Position numbers and translations under genes: made by a program
Source of the DNA: Helicobacteraceae bacterium
Lineage (GTDB): Bacteria > Campylobacterota > Campylobacteria > Campylobacterales > Sulfurimonadaceae
Assembly: GCA_026988515.1 (NCBI GenBank)
Contig: JALSLA010000081.1
Location: 1-38,175, forward strand
Length of the DNA stretch: 38,175 nucleotides
Reading direction: 5' to 3'
Part shown: positions 33,080 to 38,175 of the stretch, piece after piece
Layout: the number at the start of each line of letters is the position of its first letter
How positions within the stretch are numbered: position 1 is the first letter of the stretch
Notes under the pieces: model-generated
The model's database searches: none
Told to the model about the DNA's origin: nothing
What the model saw: the letters and a program-made list of their open reading frames with translations, nothing else

Positions 33080-34653
33080 GATCGTCTCTTTTTTACATGT
33101 AAATCACGTTTAAACTCTTTAATCAACACATTAGAGCCGATAACAAGAAGAATATCACCGGTGCCGACAGGCTCATGGCTCTTCGGATTAAAAAGAAACG
33201 CATCGCCGTTAGCAGGGCTGATTCCCATGAGAATAATACGGTAACGTTCGGCACAAAGATCACCGACATTACGGTATTGGGCACCAATATACTCGTCAAT
33301 AACAATCTCTTCGGTGAGTACGTCACTCTGTTCGGAACGCAGAGCATGAATGGCTTCAAAAGCAACCGGCATACCGCTAAACTCTTTGGCTACCATACCG
33401 ACAAGTTCTTGGGAATAGACCACTTCATTCACTCCGGCAAGAGAGAGCTTTTTTCGATTCGATTGATTAATAAGCAGTGAGAGCAGCATCACCTCTTTAT
33501 TCATTGATCGAATCGTAAGTGCCGCATATACATTACTCACATCATCATACTCCAGACACAATACAGCATGTACCTGCTTCTTAAAATCAATACCGAGCTT
33601 TGCATAACTTGCCAATGCACCCGGATCACCGACAACGGCTCTAATATGATGCGATGTCGCCAGTTTAACACGGTCTACATTGTTGTCAAGTACAACAATA
33701 TTTTTACCGTGACGGCGTAGTTTCGCGGCAACCTGCTGTGCAGTTTTGGTATAACCGCAGATAAGATAAAACTTACGAAGTGCCGAGATATTTTCAATGA
33801 GCTTGTTCTCAACAATATCATCCATGCGTTCGGTAAAAGCCGAAACAATAATGGAAGTACTAAAAGAGAGTACGGCGATACCGGAGATAATAATAAACAT
33901 CGCCACGACCTGCCCGCCTTCGGTTTTGGGTACCAAATCACCAAAACCTACGGTAGAAATAGTGACCAACGACCAATAAAATGCTTCAAAAAGCGTCGTA
34001 ATCTGCGAATTGGGATGGTTTGCTTCCATCACATAAATAAGAACTCCCGAAACAAATACAACAATAGCAGCAAACATTAAAAGGGTAAGCAATTCATGCT
34101 TTTTATGCGTCAAAACCGACAATAAATGACGAATGCTATTGGTATAACGAAACAGCTTAAAGACCCGAAAGAGAATAAAAAGCCGTAACAGTCGCAGCTC
34201 ATGGAAGAACGGCATAATAGCAAACAGATCAATAATAGCCGACGGCGAACTCATGTATTGAAATTTGACATGCAGAATCTCTTTGAACGCTTTTAAAGGA
34301 CTAAACTCTCGTTGTAAAAACTCATCGTGTTCATAGCGTTCAATAATAATTTTAGAATTGTCATTGTACACCCACATGCGCAGTAAATACTCAACTAAAA
34401 AGACTATAGAGATAATATAATCGTTAAAAAACTGTAAAAAATCATGCGATTCATATTTAACTTCACGAATTAAAATAATCACACTCGAAAGAATCAGCAT
34501 GACCATCACCACATCAAAGTACTTTTTATAACGATACGAGTTATTCTCCATCAGGTTATAAAAGAAGGTCTTCACCTTTTTGTAACGATGCGATCCGTTA
34601 AGAACATAAGCGCTCTTGACCATGAAACGCGCAAATGGCTTCATAGTCGTCAC
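33076..34653 (-). CDS. Six-TM potassium channel with C-terminal RCK (TrkA-N/TrkA-C) domains
   Basis: Selectivity filter 'TISTVGFGDLVP', S4-like 'LRLLRLFILFRVFKLFRYTNS', RCK 'FYLICGYTKTAQQVAAKLRRHGKNIVVLDNN'. Confidence 0.94.
   Translation of the reverse strand: MTTMKPFARFMVKSAYVLNGSHRYKKVKTFFYNLMENNSYRYKKYFDVVMVMLILSSVIILIREVKYESHDFLQFFNDYIISIVFLVEYLLRMWVYNDNSKIIIERYEHDEFLQREFSPLKAFKEILHVKFQYMSSPSAIIDLFAIMPFFHELRLLRLFILFRVFKLFRYTNSIRHLLSVLTHKKHELLTLLMFAAIVVFVSGVLIYVMEANHPNSQITTLFEAFYWSLVTISTVGFGDLVPKTEGGQVVAMFIIISGIAVLSFSTSIIVSAFTERMDDIVENKLIENISALRKFYLICGYTKTAQQVAAKLRRHGKNIVVLDNNVDRVKLATSHHIRAVVGDPGALASYAKLGIDFKKQVHAVLCLEYDDVSNVYAALTIRSMNKEVMLLSLLINQSNRKKLSLAGVNEVVYSQELVGMVAKEFSGMPVAFEAIHALRSEQSDVLTEEIVIDEYIGAQYRNVGDLCAERYRIILMGISPANGDAFLFNPKSHEPVGTGDILLVIGSNVLIKEFKRDLHVKKRRS
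33092..33103. repeat. Iterated palindrome TTTACATGTAAA (perfect)
   Basis: 3' end of the K+ channel CDS (codes D-L-H-V-K), 12 bp upstream of the RCK gene start. Confidence 0.9.
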
Positions 34654-34655
34654 GC

Positions 34656-36080
34656 TTAGCTCAATTTAGATTTTAAAATATCATTTACGGCCTGCGGATT
34701 GGCACTCCCTTTGGAAGCTTTCATAACTTGACCGACAAAAAAGCCAAAAAGCTTCTCTTTACCGTTGTGATACTCTTGAACTTTGTCCGGATTGGCGGCA
34801 AGAATCTCATTAACCAGTTGTTCAATAGCACCGGTATCGCTCACCTGTTTTAACCCAAGCTTGTCAATAACGGCATCGACATCCTCGTCATGCTCCATCA
34901 GGTAGTCCAAAACCTCTTTTGCCGCTTTGCCGCTAAGCGTCTGATCTTCAATACGCTTGACCAATGTACCGAGTGTTTTAGCATTGACCGGTGAGTTTTC
35001 AATATTGACCTCACCGCCAAAACGTCCTTGCAGTTCGACACTCAACCATGTTGTTGCATTTTTTGCGCTAATTCCCTCTTGCATCATGGCTTCAAAATAG
35101 TGCGCCATCTCTAACGAACTGGTAATAACAGACGCATTGTACTCGTTCATACCGTAGGCATCAACAAAACGTTTGCGTTTTTCATCGGGAAGTTCAGGAA
35201 TCTTACTAAAAGTAGCATACATCGCATCGTCTACTACCACTTTAAGCAGGTCGGGTTCGGGAAAATAACGATAGTCGGCCGCTTCCTCTTTGCCACGCAT
35301 GGAACGGGTCTCCTGTCTGGCTTGATCAAACAGACGGGTCTCCTGATAAATCTCTTCATCATACACGCCGTCTTCCCATGCTTCTATCTGACGTGCCACC
35401 TCAATCTCAATGGCTTTTTGAATAAAACGAAAACTGTTGATATTTTTAATTTCGACACGCGTATAGAGTTTTTCATCACCTTTAGGACGAATGGAAACAT
35501 TGACATCTACACGAAATGATCCCTCTTGCATATTGGCATCACTAATGTCTAAGTAGCGTACAATAGCATGCAGTTTTTTTAAATAGAGAATCACCTCTTC
35601 GCTGGAGCGCATATCGGGTTCTGAGACAATCTCCAACAGCGGAGTTCCCGCGCGGTTCAGATCTACTTTGGAAACATCGCCTTCATGAATATTTTTGCCG
35701 GCATCGGCTTCAATATGCGCACGGTTAATCCGAATCACTTTATGTGTACCGTCTTCAAAATCAATCTGTAATGCACCGTGTTCTACAATAGGTGTGTAGA
35801 GTTGCGTAATCTGATAGGCACTGGGACTGTCAGGGTAAAAATAGCTCTTTCGGTCAAAATAAGAGGTTCGGTTCACGGTAGCGTTGACAGCCGTTCCAAA
35901 CATGACGGATTTTTCCACAACCGCTTTGTTGAGTACCGGCAGCGCTCCGGGAAGTGCCAAACACGTCGGACACGTATTGCTGTTTTGTCGATGATTAAAA
36001 CTCGTAGGACACGAGCAAAAAAGTTTTGTTTTTGTATTTAACTGAACATGGACCTCAAGACCAATAACAACTTCAAACAT
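34656..36080 (-). CDS. gatB: Aspartyl/glutamyl-tRNA(Asn/Gln) amidotransferase subunit B
   Basis: '[24 protein letters not shown]...[13 protein letters not shown]', '[14 protein letters not shown]'. Track start 36095 is a TTG; ATG at 36080 with an AAGGA SD is likelier. Confidence 0.98.
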   Translation of the reverse strand: MFEVVIGLEVHVQLNTKTKLFCSCPTSFNHRQNSNTCPTCLALPGALPVLNKAVVEKSVMFGTAVNATVNRTSYFDRKSYFYPDSPSAYQITQLYTPIVEHGALQIDFEDGTHKVIRINRAHIEADAGKNIHEGDVSKVDLNRAGTPLLEIVSEPDMRSSEEVILYLKKLHAIVRYLDISDANMQEGSFRVDVNVSIRPKGDEKLYTRVEIKNINSFRFIQKAIEIEVARQIEAWEDGVYDEEIYQETRLFDQARQETRSMRGKEEAADYRYFPEPDLLKVVVDDAMYATFSKIPELPDEKRKRFVDAYGMNEYNASVITSSLEMAHYFEAMMQEGISAKNATTWLSVELQGRFGGEVNIENSPVNAKTLGTLVKRIEDQTLSGKAAKEVLDYLMEHDEDVDAVIDKLGLKQVSDTGAIEQLVNEILAANPDKVQEYHNGKEKLFGFFVGQVMKASKGSANPQAVNDILKSKLS

Positions 36081-36100
36081 TCCATTCCTTAACAATTGTA

Positions 36101-36661
36101 TTACGGAGTATCAATAAAGTATCGTATGGATGCAAAACCGTATGCGCCCGTCTTTGCAATACTTTTGACATGCTCAGCGGTAACAATACCGCCAAGCGCT
36201 ATAATATTGACTCTTATTTTATCCACTTTATCTTTTAAATCCTCTAAACCTTTGGGATTTCCTTTACCCGGTGTTGTAAAAACAGGACTGTAGGTAATGC
36301 AATCGGCACCCAACTGTTGTGCCAAAGCAATCTCTTTGCTGTTATGAGTACTGGCAATTACATGTAAATCAAGCGCTTTGGCATCAGCAATCAAAGGTAG
36401 TTGCGAAGATGTCAAATGAACTCCTGTTGCACCGAGCCTATGTGCCAACTCAATATGGGAGTTGATGTAAATGTGCGCAATACGGTAACTTTTGCATGTT
36501 GCGACAAATGCCGTAGCCAACGCTTCAATGTCAGGGGTCGTTTTGTCTCGGAAACAGGCATGGGTCACACGGTGATGTTGCAATGACCTGCTGAGTCGTT
36601 TTTCAAACCGTGCAACATCGGTTCCGTAGTAGTACGGATCCGTAATTAAATATGCTTTCAC
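36101..36661 (-). CDS. Thiamine phosphate synthase/TenI-like protein
   Basis: '[15 protein letters not shown]', '[25 protein letters not shown]', '[13 protein letters not shown]' match the ThiE/TenI TIM-barrel pattern. Confidence 0.85.
   Translation of the reverse strand: MKAYLITDPYYYGTDVARFEKRLSRSLQHHRVTHACFRDKTTPDIEALATAFVATCKSYRIAHIYINSHIELAHRLGATGVHLTSSQLPLIADAKALDLHVIASTHNSKEIALAQQLGADCITYSPVFTTPGKGNPKGLEDLKDKVDKIRVNIIALGGIVTAEHVKSIAKTGAYGFASIRYFIDTP
36357..36368. repeat. Iterated palindrome, variant ATTACATGTAAA
   Basis: Inside the thiE-like CDS (codes D-L-H-V on minus). Confidence 0.8.
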
Positions 36662-36664
36662 GCC

Positions 36665-38175
36665 CTACCCGTGTTCTCTAAAACTTTGTATATCTATCAA
36701 TACTTTTTCCAATTCTCTATTATACTGAATAATTGCACTGTCGCTCTCCTGTATGGAGCCGCTTTTAAAAGCATACTCCAAATTTTTCACGCTTTCGGAC
36801 AGCTCATAGGCACCGATATTGGCGGCAACGCCTTTAATATCATGACATAATTGTGCACCTTTGTCAAAATCCACTGTACTTCGGAGCTCCTCAAGCTTAC
36901 ACGATGAACGACTGTATTGTTTCTCAAACTCTTGCAAAATCTCTTTATATAAATGCTTGTCATTACCGGCACGCTCCATACCGTCTACTGTATGAAGGGT
37001 CAGTAATTCGTGGGCATTCTCATTGCTTGTCGGTACGTCAACACTCTCATGCGGCACATCGACACCTGCTCCACTTTCAGGTGATTCGGGATGATCGCGA
37101 ACCGTATCGCTTGTATTGCGATGCGAAATATATCGTAGCAACGCTCTATAAAACTGCTCTACATTGAGCGGCTTGCTCATATGTTCTTGCATACCGACTT
37201 CTTGCGATTTTTTGACATCACTGCTTAATGCGTTAGCCGTCAGCGCCAAAATCGGTAAATCTTTAAACTGCTCATCGGAACGAATTTTCGATGCGGCATC
37301 GTATCCGTTAAGTATCGGCATGCTGATATCCATTAGAATCAGGTCGACATCTTTATTGTTGTAGAGCATCTCAATAGCTTCTTGTCCATTGTTGGCAATG
37401 AGCAAATTAACACCGCTGTGACTTAAAAGACTCTGAATAACACTCTGGTTGATTTTATTGTCCTCTGCGAGTAAAATAGTGGCTCCAGAGAGAATTTTCA
37501 GATCATTTTTACTAATACCTTTTGTATGAATGGAACGCTGCGCTTCCGGCTGGTAGAGATCTAAAATGGCATTAAACAGATCTTGTTGATTAAACGGTTT
37601 GAACAGTTCTGTGTCTATGCCGTCAACTTTTTGATAATTGGCAATACCGCCGTTTAACAACACAATTTTAGCACTGGTCTTTTCACGAATCACCTGAATA
37701 AAATTTTCCACATTGTCGGCAATAATTTTCGAGTCAATGCAGACAATATCATACGGTAAAATTTTTAAGGCGTAAAGCGCTTCATTCATCGTTGCCACCA
37801 CATCAGCGGAGTATTGATAGTAGGCAATCATCCGTGTCAGTGAATCGGCTGCACTGCTGTTTTCATCGATAATAAGCACTTTTTTCTTCATAATCTCTTT
37901 TGACGGCAGACGATATTTTCGTTTATCGACATGTTCGGGTCGGTCAAAATGAAGCTGAAACTTAAAGGTTGTGCCGACATTGACTTCACTTTCCACACTG
38001 ATCTTACCACCCATCAACTCAATAAGCTCTTTGGTAATTACCAGCCCCAGACCGGTACCCCCATATACTCGTGTCGATGAGTTGTCTGCTTGGGAAAACG
38101 AGGTAAAGAGTTCCGGAATTTTTTCCGGGGCAATGCCGATGCCGGTATCTTTAATCTCAAAATCTAAAATAAACG
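36665..38175 (-). CDS. Hybrid sensor histidine kinase (HATPase C-part, two REC domains, Hpt), truncated by the right edge
   Basis: Open frame continues past the track start (38017): 'DFEIKDTGIGIAPEKIPELFTSFSQADNSSTRVYGGTGLGLVITKELIELMGGKIS'; REC 'ILLAEDNKINQSV...DLILMDISMP'; Hpt 'CHDIKGVAANIGAYEL'. Confidence 0.93.
   Translation of the reverse strand, partial: FILDFEIKDTGIGIAPEKIPELFTSFSQADNSSTRVYGGTGLGLVITKELIELMGGKISVESEVNVGTTFKFQLHFDRPEHVDKRKYRLPSKEIMKKKVLIIDENSSAADSLTRMIAYYQYSADVVATMNEALYALKILPYDIVCIDSKIIADNVENFIQVIREKTSAKIVLLNGGIANYQKVDGIDTELFKPFNQQDLFNAILDLYQPEAQRSIHTKGISKNDLKILSGATILLAEDNKINQSVIQSLLSHSGVNLLIANNGQEAIEMLYNNKDVDLILMDISMPILNGYDAASKIRSDEQFKDLPILALTANALSSDVKKSQEVGMQEHMSKPLNVEQFYRALLRYISHRNTSDTVRDHPESPESGAGVDVPHESVDVPTSNENAHELLTLHTVDGMERAGNDKHLYKEILQEFEKQYSRSSCKLEELRSTVDFDKGAQLCHDIKGVAANIGAYELSESVKNLEYAFKSGSIQESDSAIIQYNRELEKVLIDIQSFREHG

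Overview
The window looks like a Campylobacterota (Sulfurimonas/Sulfurovum-like) chromosome segment; this taxonomic call is inferred from gene content. It has two compositional parts. (1) Positions 1-6370 are visibly AT-rich and carry a minus-strand type I (probably I-B) CRISPR-Cas operon in the order cas6-cas8-cas7-cas5-cas3. cas3 runs off the left edge. No array and no cas1/cas2/cas4 are present in the window. (2) Positions 6450-38175 are backbone-like: an RND efflux pump, a split division cluster (rsmH-ftsL on minus; ppiD-like, ftsA, ftsZ and a J-domain gene on plus), a M48/prmC/DUF4149/ABC-ATPase operon, an ABC-F gene, a TetR-controlled RND/outer-membrane/LolA-like operon, a DASS anion transporter, gpsA, a K+ channel with a separate RCK protein, gatB, a thiE-like gene and a truncated hybrid histidine kinase. 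The most striking unexplained signal is an iterated palindrome, TTTACATGTAAA (core TACATGTA). I find the core at 14 dispersed sites by eye, five of them perfect 12-mers. Sites are both intergenic and coding, and none falls in the cas operon. Secondary leads are a TetR operator-like dyad at 27718-27757, a dyad over the cas6 leader, and a possible leaderless promoter at 19757. All counts and alignments were made by eye.
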